A stretch of DNA of 64,000 bases from Desulfomicrobium orale DSM 12838 (GTDB lineage: Bacteria > Desulfobacterota > Desulfovibrionia > Desulfovibrionales > Desulfomicrobiaceae). Every line of letters starts with the position of its first letter. Position 1 is the first letter of the stretch. Location: contig NZ_CP014230.1 of NCBI RefSeq assembly GCF_001553625.1, forward strand, positions 930,001 to 994,000, in the 5' to 3' direction. Of this stretch, positions 30,763 to 39,972 are shown in pieces. The position numbers were made by a program, and so were the translations under genes. Below the pieces are notes generated by a model, which had not been told where the DNA came from, made no database searches, and saw only the letters and a program-made list of their open reading frames with translations.

Positions 30763-31943
30763 CCATCCGCCTGATCCTGCTGCTCGCGGTGCTTCTTGCC
30801 GGCTGCGCCGGGCGGGCTCCCGAACGTCCGGCGGCCCTGACCGTGCCACCGGGTTCTTTTCTCTCGCAAAACGGAACTGTCCTGCCTGACGCTGAAATTG
30901 CCCGGCTGGCCCGAAGCTGCGATTTCATCCTGATGGGTGAAAGCCATACCAACCCTTGCGACCACGCCGTCCAGGCCAGACTGGTGGAAGTTCTGGGACA
31001 GACCGGTATGCGCTTTATCATCGGGCTGGAGATGCTGCCCGTCACGGTCCAGCCCGCGCTGGATGCCTTCAATGCCCGGCAGACGGATGCCGACGAGCTG
31101 GAACACAAAACGCAATGGGAAAAGCACTGGGGGCATGCGTACAGCATGTACAGGCCCGTGCTGGAGACCGCCCGGCGCTTCGATCTGCCCGTGGCCGCCC
31201 TGAACATCCCGCGCGAGACGCTGCTCCGCTTTCGGGACGGCAAACCCCTCACCGCTGCGGAACAGGCCATGCTCCCGCGGGTCATCCCGGTCAGTCCGGC
31301 TCAGGAAAAATCTCTGTCCGAACAGGTGGCCATGCATCAGGCCATGCGGGCCATGCAGGAAGGCTCCGGTAATTCCAACGCCACGAAAAAGGGCGCTGAC
31401 GAGCGCACCCGGAAATTCTTCCTGGTGCAGTCCCTGTGGGACTCCATGATGGCCGGGCAGGCTCTCAAATGGCGCAAAGCGACAGGACAGCCCGTACTCA
31501 TCCTGGCCGGATCAGGGCACGTGGAGCAGGGTTGGGGCATCGAACACCGCCTGCGCGCCCTTGAGCCGGGCGTACGCTGCCTGCGCATCATGCCCGCCCG
31601 CGACAAGGGGGACTTGAAACCCGCTCCCGGAGCATCCGTGCCCGAAGCGGCCGCATTCTTCGCCTGCGCCGCCCGGAACAAGAGCCGTCTGGGCATGACC
31701 ATCATCTTCGAGGGCGGGAGTGCCCGCCTCGAAAGCATCGAACCAGGCTCCACCGCCGCGGAGGCAGGACTCATGCCCGGCGACGTCATCCTGCGGGCCG
31801 GCGACAAGCCCCTCAAGGACGCTTCGAATTTGCATTTCGCGGCCATGGCCGCCGCACGGAAGAATGCTCCGCTGGCTTTGACCGTCCGGCGCGCCGGAAA
31901 GACCGTAGAAGCCCGCCTGCCCCTGGGCTCCGGGAAGGAATGA
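30753..31943 (+). CDS. ChaN-family lipoprotein with C-terminal PDZ domain
   Basis: A 396-residue lipoprotein. A TTG start at 30753 overlaps the ligase stop by ten bases. The signal ends in the lipobox LLAGC (Cys18). Residues ~55-285 are the ChaN domain (haem-binding, DUF399): LMGESHTNPCDH, IIGLEML, and LILAGSGHVEQGWGI. From ~300 comes a PDZ-like domain with GMTIIFEGGSARLESIEPGST and GLMPGDVILRAGDKPL. A lipid-anchored cell-surface or periplasmic haem or metal handler is the usual inference for ChaN; the PDZ suggests protein binding. Confidence 0.87.
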   Translation: MGLTIRLILLLAVLLAGCAGRAPERPAALTVPPGSFLSQNGTVLPDAEIARLARSCDFILMGESHTNPCDHAVQARLVEVLGQTGMRFIIGLEMLPVTVQPALDAFNARQTDADELEHKTQWEKHWGHAYSMYRPVLETARRFDLPVAALNIPRETLLRFRDGKPLTAAEQAMLPRVIPVSPAQEKSLSEQVAMHQAMRAMQEGSGNSNATKKGADERTRKFFLVQSLWDSMMAGQALKWRKATGQPVLILAGSGHVEQGWGIEHRLRALEPGVRCLRIMPARDKGDLKPAPGASVPEAAAFFACAARNKSRLGMTIIFEGGSARLESIEPGSTAAEAGLMPGDVILRAGDKPLKDASNLHFAAMAAARKNAPLALTVRRAGKTVEARLPLGSGKE

Positions 31944-32142
31944 GTCTCCCGGCCGGTAGGCAGCATGGCCGGTTGACTGGCGGTGATGACCATCTGAGCG
32001 GCCGGGCAGAAACCGCGTCCATGATGTTCAAATTCCTCGCTCCGGCAGGAAACCGGCCCCGGAAAGACCGAAGAAAAACTTAAGAGTTTTGTCAGAGCGC
32101 CCAGCGGCCACCCGCAAAACACCCTCTGCACAGGAAGTCCCG

Positions 32143-32961
32143 ATGCCAGAACTGCCGGAAGTGGAAACCATCGCCCGGGGCCTGGATGCCCAGGCCAGCG
32201 GCCAGCGCATCGTCAAGGCGCGCCTGATCACGCCGAAGGTCCTGCTCAGGGGAAAGCCGGAAATGCTGGAAGGCCGGAGCATCCGCCGCGTCGTGCGGCG
32301 GGCCAAGCTGCTCATGGCCATGCTGGACAATGAAGACGCCCTGATTTTTCATCTGAAAATGACCGGCCGGGTCTGGCTGGCCGCCGCGCGCCAGCCGTTG
32401 CCCAAGCACACCCATCTGGTGCTGGAACTGGAAAGCGGGGACCGCGTGATCTTCGAGGACCAGCGCCGTTTCGGCTATTTCGGCCTGTTCAGCCCGGCCG
32501 AGCTGGAAACATGGGATTTCCATGTAAGCCTCGGCCCCGAGCCGCTCTCCATCAGCCCGGAGGAACTGGCCGCCCGGCTGAAAGGACGGCGGAGTGCCAT
32601 CAAAAGCCTGCTCCTGAATCAGACCGTCGTGGCCGGTGTCGGCAACATCTACGCCGACGAGTCCCTGTTCGCGGCCCGAATCCATCCGGCCAGCACGGCT
32701 TCAGCCATTCCGGAAAAACGGCTGCTCCTGCTGTGCGCGGAACTGCAGCGCATCCTGCTGGCGGCCATCGAGGCGGGCGGCAGCACCTTCAGCGACTACC
32801 GCAATGCCTACGGGAAAAGCGGCATCTTTCAGGAATTCTTCCAGGTTTACGGCAAGAAGGGCGAACCCTGCCCGGCCTGCCGCCGCCCGCTGGTCGCAGC
32901 CACCGTGGCCGGGCGCACATCCACCCACTGTTCCCGCTGCCAGCGCCGGTATCACGGCTGA
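32143..32961 (+). CDS. mutM: Formamidopyrimidine-DNA glycosylase (Fpg/MutM)
   Basis: A 272-residue base-excision repair glycosylase for oxidised purines. ATG 32143 is certain because the mature N-terminus must be PELPEVE with catalytic Pro2 and Glu3. The helix-two-turn-helix is VAGVGNIYADE, and the C-terminal zinc finger is CPAC...CSRC. A TTG at 32089 in frame is rejected. It starts 200 bases after the lipoprotein gene. Confidence 0.97.
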   Translation: MPELPEVETIARGLDAQASGQRIVKARLITPKVLLRGKPEMLEGRSIRRVVRRAKLLMAMLDNEDALIFHLKMTGRVWLAAARQPLPKHTHLVLELESGDRVIFEDQRRFGYFGLFSPAELETWDFHVSLGPEPLSISPEELAARLKGRRSAIKSLLLNQTVVAGVGNIYADESLFAARIHPASTASAIPEKRLLLLCAELQRILLAAIEAGGSTFSDYRNAYGKSGIFQEFFQVYGKKGEPCPACRRPLVAATVAGRTSTHCSRCQRRYHG

Positions 32962-33001
32962 CGGCCTCGGGATGCATGTCTTTTGAGCTGAATTTCGAAA
33001 C

Positions 33002-33886
33002 TCAGTTCTTTTTCGGCTCCGGCACATCGCCTGCCGGGCAGATGCACTGTTCCAGTTCCAGATCGTAACCGGAGCGTTCGCGCACGGTACGGCGACACAG
33101 GTCGATCAGTTCCAGCACATCCCGGCAGGTGGCTCCGCCCGTATTGACGATGAATCCGGCGTGCTTTTCCGAAACCTGCGCGCCGCCCACGCGGGCGCCC
33201 TTCAATCCGGCCTCATCGATCAGCCGGGAAGCGAAGGCCCCTTCGGGGCGCTTGAACACGCTCCCGGCGGAGGGAAACTCCAGAGGCTGCTTCTCCTTGC
33301 GCCGGGCCAGAATTTCCTTGCGTCTGGCCAGAGCCGGAGCGGAATCCGCCGGGGGCAGCTCCCAGGTTCCGGCCAGGATGACCTTGTCCCGCAGGGCATC
33401 GGCCCGGCGGTATCCGAATCCGCACTGTTCCGCGGGGATTTCGATGACGAGTCCGTTCCGGTCCAGAACCGTCACCGAGCGCAGATGATCGGAAATTTCC
33501 TGTCCGTAAGCCCCCGCGTTCATGAACAGCGCGCCGCCCAGAGTGCCGGGAATGCCTGACAGGCACTCCACCCCGCCCAGGCCCGCACGCAGGGCCTCCA
33601 GCACCCACGCATCCATGACTTTGCCGCTTTCGGCGAAAACAAGGCCGTCCTCCCGGCGGAGAGCCGTCATGAAAGAGGTGGAGACGATGGGAAGATGGAC
33701 CTCGCCGTCGGGAAACAGAGTATTGGCCCCGCCGCCGTGGAGCCAGAAGGATGCGCGCCGGGCCCGCAGATCGCGCACCAGGGCAACCATTTCCTCCATG
33801 TTTTCAGGAGCATAAAAATCTCTGGCCGTGCCGCCGATGCGATACGTGCAGTAATCTTTCAAAGAGACGTTACGGAGATGTTTCAT
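33002..33886 (-). CDS. murB: UDP-N-acetylenolpyruvoylglucosamine reductase
   Basis: A 294-residue type II MurB, second step of peptidoglycan precursor synthesis. The FAD-binding region shows TYRIGG and LHGGGANTLFPD. Catalytic features are SAGSVFKRP, LIDEAGLKG, and SEKHAGFIVN. ATG 33886 matches the family; the open frame upstream is longer but not family-like. The gene converges on mutM with a 40-base gap. Confidence 0.95.
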   Translation of the reverse strand: MKHLRNVSLKDYCTYRIGGTARDFYAPENMEEMVALVRDLRARRASFWLHGGGANTLFPDGEVHLPIVSTSFMTALRREDGLVFAESGKVMDAWVLEALRAGLGGVECLSGIPGTLGGALFMNAGAYGQEISDHLRSVTVLDRNGLVIEIPAEQCGFGYRRADALRDKVILAGTWELPPADSAPALARRKEILARRKEKQPLEFPSAGSVFKRPEGAFASRLIDEAGLKGARVGGAQVSEKHAGFIVNTGGATCRDVLELIDLCRRTVRERSGYDLELEQCICPAGDVPEPKKN

Positions 33887-34053
33887 GGCTGAAGCGGATA
33901 GCCGTCCGCCGCGGAGGGCGCAAGACGGGCGGCGGATGTTCCGGGGTGGTGATCCGGATTCTGTTGCGGCCGCCCGCGATGACGCGGGGAATTGTTGACG
34001 CGGGGCCTCCCGGAGGACCATGGTGCGGCAACACAGCACACAGGAGCGTTTTC

Positions 34054-35265
34054 ATGCAGCACCTCATCGATGTGAACATTCTGAAGATATTCGTCCCGGA
34101 AAGCGGTGTCCGTGAAGACCGGCGGATTTACGAAGCCATCACGGACGCGGCCAGGGCTCATGGCCTGGCCCAGATCGCGGTGTCGCGCGGCATGGCGGGT
34201 TCCGGCCCGGATGCCCTGATATACGGGACCGGAGGCCGCCTTTCGGAAGCGCCGGTGATCGTAGAAATCGTGGACACACCGCCGCGCATCGCCGCCTTTC
34301 TGCCCTTTGCACGCGATCTGGCCGGAGACGGCTGCGTGACGGTGCAGGAAGGCCGGGCGTCCTTTCTGCTGCCCCTTGCGGCACAGGACATCATGACCCG
34401 GAACGTGGCCACCGTGGAGACGCATACGCCGCTGGAAGACGTGGTCCGGGTGCTGCTGCGCCGGAACATCAAGGCCGTGCCGGTCATGGACGGCTCCCGC
34501 GTGGCGGGCATCATCACCGGCGGGGATCTGCTCTCCCGTGGCGGGCTGCCCCTGCGTCTGGACATGCACGGGCGGCTGCCCGTGGAGTGCCGTTCCATCC
34601 TGGACCACACTCTCCTGGCTGAAAACATCATGACCACCCCGGTGCGCACCCTGCGTCCGCAAAGCCCCCTCCGCGAGGCTCTGGACATCATGACCGGTAG
34701 CCGCATCAAACGCCTGCCCGTAACCGGCGATGACGGCATCCTTCTGGGCATGGTCAGCCGCACGGACGTGCTGGCGGCCGTATCCCGGACATGGGCCGCG
34801 GCCGCACGCCTGCACGTTCTGCCTCCGGGCATTCACGCCTTTGCCTGCGATATTCTGCACACCGCTGTGCCCACCTGCGGCCCGGACGATCTTCTGGCGG
34901 AAATCCTGCCCCGCGTGGCCGCGTCTTCTTTCCGGCAGATCGTGGTGACCGGCGAAAGGAAAACCGTCCTGGGGGTCGTCCACGACTGGAATCTGCTGGA
35001 GCGCTGCAGCGGACGGCCCGATCTGGTGAATTCCGTTCTGGCCGGTCTGACCAGGGGCGCTCCGGCTCCGGAGGGGTTCTCCGGCTGCGCCCGGGACGTC
35101 ATGGAGAGTGATTACCCCCGCGCGGCCCCGGAAACCCCTCTGGCGGAAGTTATCCGGATTCTGGTGGAGAGGAAGAGAACGCGCATCGTCATCGCAGACG
35201 AAAACGGCTGTCTGTCGGGCATGGTGGACCGGAACATGATCCTGCGCAAACTGGCGGAAAGGTGA
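34054..35265 (+). CDS. DUF190 (PII-like) protein with four CBS domains
   Basis: A 403-residue protein. Residues 1-105 form a DUF190 PII-like fold (KIFVPESGVREDRRIYEAI, GLAQIAVSRGM). CBS domains follow at about 109-165, 188-250, 266-325 and 345-402, each with a typical VATVETHTPLEDVVRVL-type strand-helix. Two Bateman modules suggest adenine-nucleotide sensing. The third CBS has lost several signature residues. AGGAG (34042-34046) sets the start. The stop overlaps the next gene's start. Family members accompany fluoride or ion transporters, but no crcB is seen here. Confidence 0.85.
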   Translation: MQHLIDVNILKIFVPESGVREDRRIYEAITDAARAHGLAQIAVSRGMAGSGPDALIYGTGGRLSEAPVIVEIVDTPPRIAAFLPFARDLAGDGCVTVQEGRASFLLPLAAQDIMTRNVATVETHTPLEDVVRVLLRRNIKAVPVMDGSRVAGIITGGDLLSRGGLPLRLDMHGRLPVECRSILDHTLLAENIMTTPVRTLRPQSPLREALDIMTGSRIKRLPVTGDDGILLGMVSRTDVLAAVSRTWAAAARLHVLPPGIHAFACDILHTAVPTCGPDDLLAEILPRVAASSFRQIVVTGERKTVLGVVHDWNLLERCSGRPDLVNSVLAGLTRGAPAPEGFSGCARDVMESDYPRAAPETPLAEVIRILVERKRTRIVIADENGCLSGMVDRNMILRKLAER

Positions 35266-35540
35266 AAACTCTGGCGGCTCTGGCGGCCTGGGGCCTCGCC
35301 GTCTGTCTGGGCGCATATGCGTGGCTGCTGCGGCGGGCGGCGCTGGAGGCCGCCGATTTGGCGGTGAAGCAGGGCGTGCTCAAGGTGATGCTTTTCTATG
35401 GATCCCTTTCCTGTATCGCGCTGGCCGTTTTTCTGGGACTGGGCAGGGAACGCCTGCGGCTTCTGGTTTTCGTGCCGGCCGTGATCGTGGCCGCGGCGGG
35501 ATGGGAGATTCAGCGGATATGGACGGAGGCCTTCCCGTAA
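35262..35540 (+). CDS. Small membrane protein coupled to the DUF190-CBS protein
   Basis: A 92-residue protein with three likely membrane helices (residues ~3-22, ~43-60, ~67-82) separated by basic loops. Its GTG start overlaps the previous stop (GTGA), so translation is coupled and the pair likely acts together. I recognise no family. It could be a small channel or anchor sensed by the CBS protein; that is inference. Confidence 0.65.
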   Translation: MKTLAALAAWGLAVCLGAYAWLLRRAALEAADLAVKQGVLKVMLFYGSLSCIALAVFLGLGRERLRLLVFVPAVIVAAAGWEIQRIWTEAFP

Positions 35541-35552
35541 CGGCTCTCCGGC

Positions 35553-36275
35553 TCAGGTCGGTTCGGTGTTCCAGGCCATGAGCGGGGTCCGGGCCGCAGG
35601 CGAAACCAGGTCCGCGCGTACTGCGGTCACGGCTCCGCACCAGGGAAAAAGCTCCAGACCGTTCACGTACCGCAGGCCGGGCAAGGGTTTCCAGGTCATG
35701 GGCGGCCCCGGCAGCACCGAGCGGGCTGTCATGTGGCCGGGATGAACATTTCTGTGGATGAGTCCGCGCATTTCGGGCCATCCGAACCAGCGGGCCTGGG
35801 ACAGGGCGGATTTGCGGCCGGAAAGCCTCACGGACAGGCGGTACAGGGAAAAGCGGTTCAGGAAGGTGATCAGTACGCCCTTGCGGCTCACTCTCGCGGC
35901 CTCGCGCAGAACCAGGGCCGGGTCGTCCACGAACTCCAGCACGGTCATGAGGCTCGTGTAATCGAACTCCCGGTCGTCAAAGGGCAGATGGCCTGCCTCG
36001 CCCAGATGTAGATGGGCCCGGTCCCCCATTTTTTCCCTGGTTCTGGACAGCATGTCCGGGCTTTTGTCCAGGCCGCTGACATCGAATCCGCAGGACCAGA
36101 AAAATTCCAGGAAAATTCCCGTTCCGCAGCCGATATCGAGGAACTTCTGCCTTTGTCTGGGCCAGCACGCCAGCAGCCTCTGCAGCAGTTCTTCCTGCCG
36201 CCGCAGGGCGAAGTTTCCCTTCGGGCTCTCGGCCCATTCGTCATACCGACGCGCGCTGTCCGCATCCCAGAGCAT
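35553..36275 (-). CDS. Class I SAM-dependent methyltransferase
   Basis: A 240-residue methyltransferase. The AdoMet motif is FLDIGCGTGIFLEF near residue 45, then VSGLDKSPDML and YTSLMTVLEFVDDP. Substrate unknown. ATG 36275 overlaps the ilvD stop (TGATG). Confidence 0.85.
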   Translation of the reverse strand: MLWDADSARRYDEWAESPKGNFALRRQEELLQRLLACWPRQRQKFLDIGCGTGIFLEFFWSCGFDVSGLDKSPDMLSRTREKMGDRAHLHLGEAGHLPFDDREFDYTSLMTVLEFVDDPALVLREAARVSRKGVLITFLNRFSLYRLSVRLSGRKSALSQARWFGWPEMRGLIHRNVHPGHMTARSVLPGPPMTWKPLPGLRYVNGLELFPWCGAVTAVRADLVSPAARTPLMAWNTEPT

Positions 36276-37945
36276 CACATTTCCGTCACGGCCCCTTTCG
36301 CCGCCGACGAGGCCATCCGGGCGTAGCGGCGCAGAACCGGAGATTTGATATCCTTTACATAGGGCTTCCAGTCCGCGCGGCGGCGGGCCAGTTCGGCGTC
36401 GTCCACCAGAAGTTCGAGTTCCCGTCCGGGAATGTCGATACGGATTCTGTCGCCTTCCCGGACCAGACCGATGACGCCGCCTTCAGCCGCCTCGGGGCTG
36501 ATGTGCCCGATGGCCGCGCCGCGGGTGCCGCCGCTGAAACGGCCGTCTGTCAGCAGAGCCACGTCCGCGCCGAGTCCCATTCCCGAAATGGCCGAGGTGG
36601 GCGTGAGCATCTCGCGCATGCCGGGGCCGCCTCTGGGGCCTTCGTTGCGGATGACCACCACATCGCCCGCAGCGATTTTTCCGCCGAGAATGGCCTCCAC
36701 GGCTTCCTCTTCGCCTTCGAAAACCCGCGCGGTCCCGGTACGGCGCATCATTTCCGGGGCCACGGCCGACTGTTTGACCACTGCGCCGTCCAGGGCGAGA
36801 TTGCCCTTCAATATGGCGATGCCGCCTTCAGGAGAATAGGCTTCGGCCAGAGGACGAATCACGTCCGGGCGCAGAATGCGCGGACGCAGTTCCGCCAGGT
36901 TCTGTCCCAGAGTTCTGCCGGTCACGGTCGGCACATCGGTGTTCAGAAGCCCCCCCTCGGCCAGCTCCCGCATGACCGCCGGAATGCCCCCGGCCTCGTG
37001 CAGATCGGAGATATGATGCGGCCCGGCCGGGGAAAGGCGGCACAGGTTGGGCGTCCTGCGGCTCACGGCGTCGAAGATGTCCAGAGTGAGATCGAGCTCC
37101 GCCTCGCGGAAGATGGCCGGGAGATGGAGCACCGTATTGGTGGAACAGCCCAGGGCCATGTCCACGGTCACGCCGTTGGCCACGCTTTTTTCCGTGACGA
37201 TATCCCGGGGCCGGATATTTTCCTTCACCAGATGCATGACTTGCATGCCGGCCTTTTTGGCCAGGCGGATGCGCGCGCTTTCCGGGGCGGGGACAGTGCC
37301 GTTTCCGGGCAGGGCCAAGCCGAGAGCCTCGGCCAGACAGTTCATGGAGTTGGCCGTGAACATGCCCGCGCAGGAACCGCAGCCCGGACAGGCGGACTCT
37401 TCCATGCGCTCCAGGTCTTCCTCGGTCATGTGCCGGTTTTTGACCTTGCCCACGCCTTCGAAAACCGTGATCAGATCGACTTTCCGTCCCTCGAAGCGCC
37501 CGGCCAGCATGGGGCCGCCGCTCACCATGATGGACGGGATATTGAGGCGCAGCATGGCCATGAGCATGCCCGGCACGATCTTGTCGCAGTTGGGGATGAA
37601 GACCAGACCGTCAAAGGGTACGGCCGTGGCCGAAATTTCTATGGAATCGGCGATGAGCTCCCGGCTGGGCAGGCTCATCTTCATGCCCTCGTGATTCATG
37701 GCCAGGCCGTCGCACACGCCGATGACCGGAAATTCCATGGGCGTTCCTCCGGCCATGCGCACGCCGTCCTTCACGGCCCGGGCGACAATATCCAGATGCA
37801 TGTGCCCCGGAATGATCTCGTTGGCGGAGTTGACCACGCCGATGAGCGGCCGGGCCATTTCCTCCCTGGTCATGCCCAGGGCGAAGAGAAGGGAGCGGTG
37901 CGGTGCTTTTTCCAGCCCCTGGGTCATCTTATGGCTTCGATTCAC
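36275..37945 (-). CDS. ilvD: Dihydroxy-acid dehydratase
   Basis: A 556-residue enzyme, third step of valine and isoleucine synthesis. Iron-sulfur cysteines are in [12 protein letters not shown] and [17 protein letters not shown], with a third region around [14 protein letters not shown]-terminal [12 protein letters not shown] is a signature. GTG 37945 has GGGGA six bases upstream and gives the family start (NRSHKM); the open frame continues through ftsX in another phase. It lies 17 bases after ftsX. Confidence 0.96.
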   Translation of the reverse strand: MNRSHKMTQGLEKAPHRSLLFALGMTREEMARPLIGVVNSANEIIPGHMHLDIVARAVKDGVRMAGGTPMEFPVIGVCDGLAMNHEGMKMSLPSRELIADSIEISATAVPFDGLVFIPNCDKIVPGMLMAMLRLNIPSIMVSGGPMLAGRFEGRKVDLITVFEGVGKVKNRHMTEEDLERMEESACPGCGSCAGMFTANSMNCLAEALGLALPGNGTVPAPESARIRLAKKAGMQVMHLVKENIRPRDIVTEKSVANGVTVDMALGCSTNTVLHLPAIFREAELDLTLDIFDAVSRRTPNLCRLSPAGPHHISDLHEAGGIPAVMRELAEGGLLNTDVPTVTGRTLGQNLAELRPRILRPDVIRPLAEAYSPEGGIAILKGNLALDGAVVKQSAVAPEMMRRTGTARVFEGEEEAVEAILGGKIAAGDVVVIRNEGPRGGPGMREMLTPTSAISGMGLGADVALLTDGRFSGGTRGAAIGHISPEAAEGGVIGLVREGDRIRIDIPGRELELLVDDAELARRRADWKPYVKDIKSPVLRRYARMASSAAKGAVTEM

Positions 37946-37962
37946 GATAATTCCCCGGATGT

Positions 37963-38835
37963 TTAATTGCGAAGAGCGACAAAGGAACTGAGCATGCCCA
38001 CGGCCGCCAGAACGCCGAGCATGAGCAGAATGTGGATGTCCGGCAGAAAGGAGATGGTAATCCACAGCGGCGGGACATTCAGGATGTCTCTGATGGCGTG
38101 ATGCGCGCCGAAAAGCAGAAGAAGGGCCAGTCCGGCGCCCAGAAAACCCTGGAAGGCCCCGCCCACCAGCAGGGGAAAACGGATGTACGCCCTGCTGGCG
38201 CCCACGAAACGCAGAATTTCCAGCTCCTCCCGCCGCGTCAGCAGGGCCAGCTTGATGGTGTTGCCGACCACCAGACCCACCACGAGCAGCAGAAACCCGG
38301 CCACCGGCCAGAAGGCCGCTTTGGCGAAGCCCGCCCAGGAAGAAAGCAGATCCACCTGCAAGGGGTTGAAACTGACTTTTTGCACCTTGGGCATGGCCCG
38401 CAGCCGGGACACGAAGGCGCCCGTCCACTTTTTCTGGTCCTCGGCGGGCAGCCGGCACTGGATGAGGGCCGTGGGCGGAAGAGGGCTCCTGCCTTTCATC
38501 CATTCCAGATCAACCGTTTTCCGGAAGGATTCCTCCAGTACGCCGAGAGCCTGGTCGGGCGTGTAGGTCCGCACGTTGGTCACGCTGTCCAGCCTGGACA
38601 GTCCGGCCCAGACTTCTTTCAATTCCGCCGGGGTGGCCTCGGAGTTCCAGAAAACCTGAAACTGCACATTGCCGTGCCGCTCCCCGATCTGCAGATTCAG
38701 GTTATGAACCAGAAGAAGAAATGCCCCGCCCAGAAAACAGACCAGAACAATGGCCGCCATGGTCATGCACAGGGACCACGGCATGCGGAACAGATCCCGG
38801 ATGCCCTGAAAAAGCAGACGGAAAAAAACGCTCAT
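37963..38835 (-). CDS. ftsX: Cell division permease FtsX
   Basis: A 290-residue membrane protein, partner of FtsE, with four helices: one near residues 23-44, then three after ~175. The periplasmic loop between them is the site that regulates cell-wall hydrolases. Its ATG overlaps the ftsE stop by four bases. Confidence 0.93.
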   Translation of the reverse strand: MSVFFRLLFQGIRDLFRMPWSLCMTMAAIVLVCFLGGAFLLLVHNLNLQIGERHGNVQFQVFWNSEATPAELKEVWAGLSRLDSVTNVRTYTPDQALGVLEESFRKTVDLEWMKGRSPLPPTALIQCRLPAEDQKKWTGAFVSRLRAMPKVQKVSFNPLQVDLLSSWAGFAKAAFWPVAGFLLLVVGLVVGNTIKLALLTRREELEILRFVGASRAYIRFPLLVGGAFQGFLGAGLALLLLFGAHHAIRDILNVPPLWITISFLPDIHILLMLGVLAAVGMLSSFVALRN

Positions 38836-39506
38836 GTTGCTGCTCCGGCGCGGCCGTCGTGCATTATCCCATTCTCCAGGGTGACCACACGCGCTTCGGG
38901 CATGCGCTCCATGATTTCCCGATTGTGCGTGGCGATCATGATGGATGTACCGAATTTATGGAACTGCTGAAAAATGTCCATCATGCGAAAAGCTAGCTCC
39001 CGGTCCAGATTGCCTGTGGGTTCGTCGGCCAGAAGCAGTTTGGGCTTGACCACGATGGCTCTGGCCACGGCCACGCGCTGCTGTTCTCCGCCCGAAAGCT
39101 CCTCGCAGCGCACTCCGGCCTTCCGGTCCAGATGCATGCTGCGCAGCACCGCCCGTACCCGCTTGTCGATGATGTGCCGGGCGATGCCGCGCACTCTGAG
39201 CGGCAGTTCCACATTGGCGAAGACCGTCTGGTCCGGGAGTATCTTGAAGTCCTGAAAAACCACGCTCACGTCCCGGCGCAGCAGATGCTTGCGGCTTTCG
39301 GACAGCCTGTTCAGATCGTGCCCCGCCACATCGGCCTTGCCCCGCTGCACGGGCAGCGATCCGTGCAGGATTCTCATGAAGGTGGTTTTTCCCGCTCCGG
39401 ACGGGCCGCACAGAAAAACGAACTCTCCCTGTTTCATGGAGAAGTTCACGTCCTTCAGGGCTATCTGCCGCCCGAAGGAATAGGACAGTCTTGAAATGGT
39501 GATCAT
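38832..39506 (-). CDS. ftsE: Cell division ATP-binding protein FtsE
   Basis: A 224-residue ABC ATPase. Walker A is GPSGAGKT, signature LSGGEQQR, Walker B LLLADEPTGNLD, and the H-loop ATHNREI. ATG 39506 matches the FtsE start MITISRL; the longer open frame upstream is not family-like. No strong ribosome site. It energises septal peptidoglycan hydrolysis through FtsX. Confidence 0.94.
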   Translation of the reverse strand: MITISRLSYSFGRQIALKDVNFSMKQGEFVFLCGPSGAGKTTFMRILHGSLPVQRGKADVAGHDLNRLSESRKHLLRRDVSVVFQDFKILPDQTVFANVELPLRVRGIARHIIDKRVRAVLRSMHLDRKAGVRCEELSGGEQQRVAVARAIVVKPKLLLADEPTGNLDRELAFRMMDIFQQFHKFGTSIMIATHNREIMERMPEARVVTLENGIMHDGRAGAAT

Positions 39507-39972
39507 GGTTTTTCTTACAGAGCCGTCAGTAAAATCCGCTATGATCCGCAGCCGGAAAGAAGGCCGTGTTTCCGGCATACCGCGCGGCGATGGACCGTCA
39601 TCGTCCGGAGAAACGCTCGCGGCGGGAGGCCGAAGATGACGGTGCTCGCCTCTTTCAGCCCTATGATTGCACCAGATGGCCCTTGTCCGCAATCAGACAA
39701 TTTCTGGTTGCCTTTCGGCCGGAAAGGCGAGCTTTGCTCCCCGCTCCTCCATGCCGTGGCGGAACCCGCATCGCGGTTGCCCTTCCATCCTGTTCCCTAT
39801 GAATGCGCGATCATGTCGAAAGGCCGGGGAAAACTGAATTCCGGATTTTATTTGTCCGGAACAATCTGGTACAGGACGCTGCACAGAGTATGAAAGACTT
39901 CCCGGAAAACGGCCGGAAGGCGGAGCCCTGCTTCGACTTTTCGCGGAACCGGCGTCACGCCAAGGAAAAAAC
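39507..39972. other. Intergenic region between divergent ftsE and the branching enzyme
   Basis: A 466-base gap with no convincing gene. One feature stands out: TTCCGGA (39840-39846) and TCCGGAA (39856-39862) form a seven-base inverted repeat around a T-rich loop. It may be an operator or a hairpin. Confidence 0.4.

Noticed and set aside
32089-32142. Upstream TTG start for mutM
   Set aside because: Fpg needs Pro as residue 2 after Met removal, which fixes the ATG at 32143.
33887-34053. Fluoride riboswitch before the DUF190 gene
   Set aside because: I looked for the conserved GGNGAUGGNGUUCGCC-type start and pseudoknot and did not find them.
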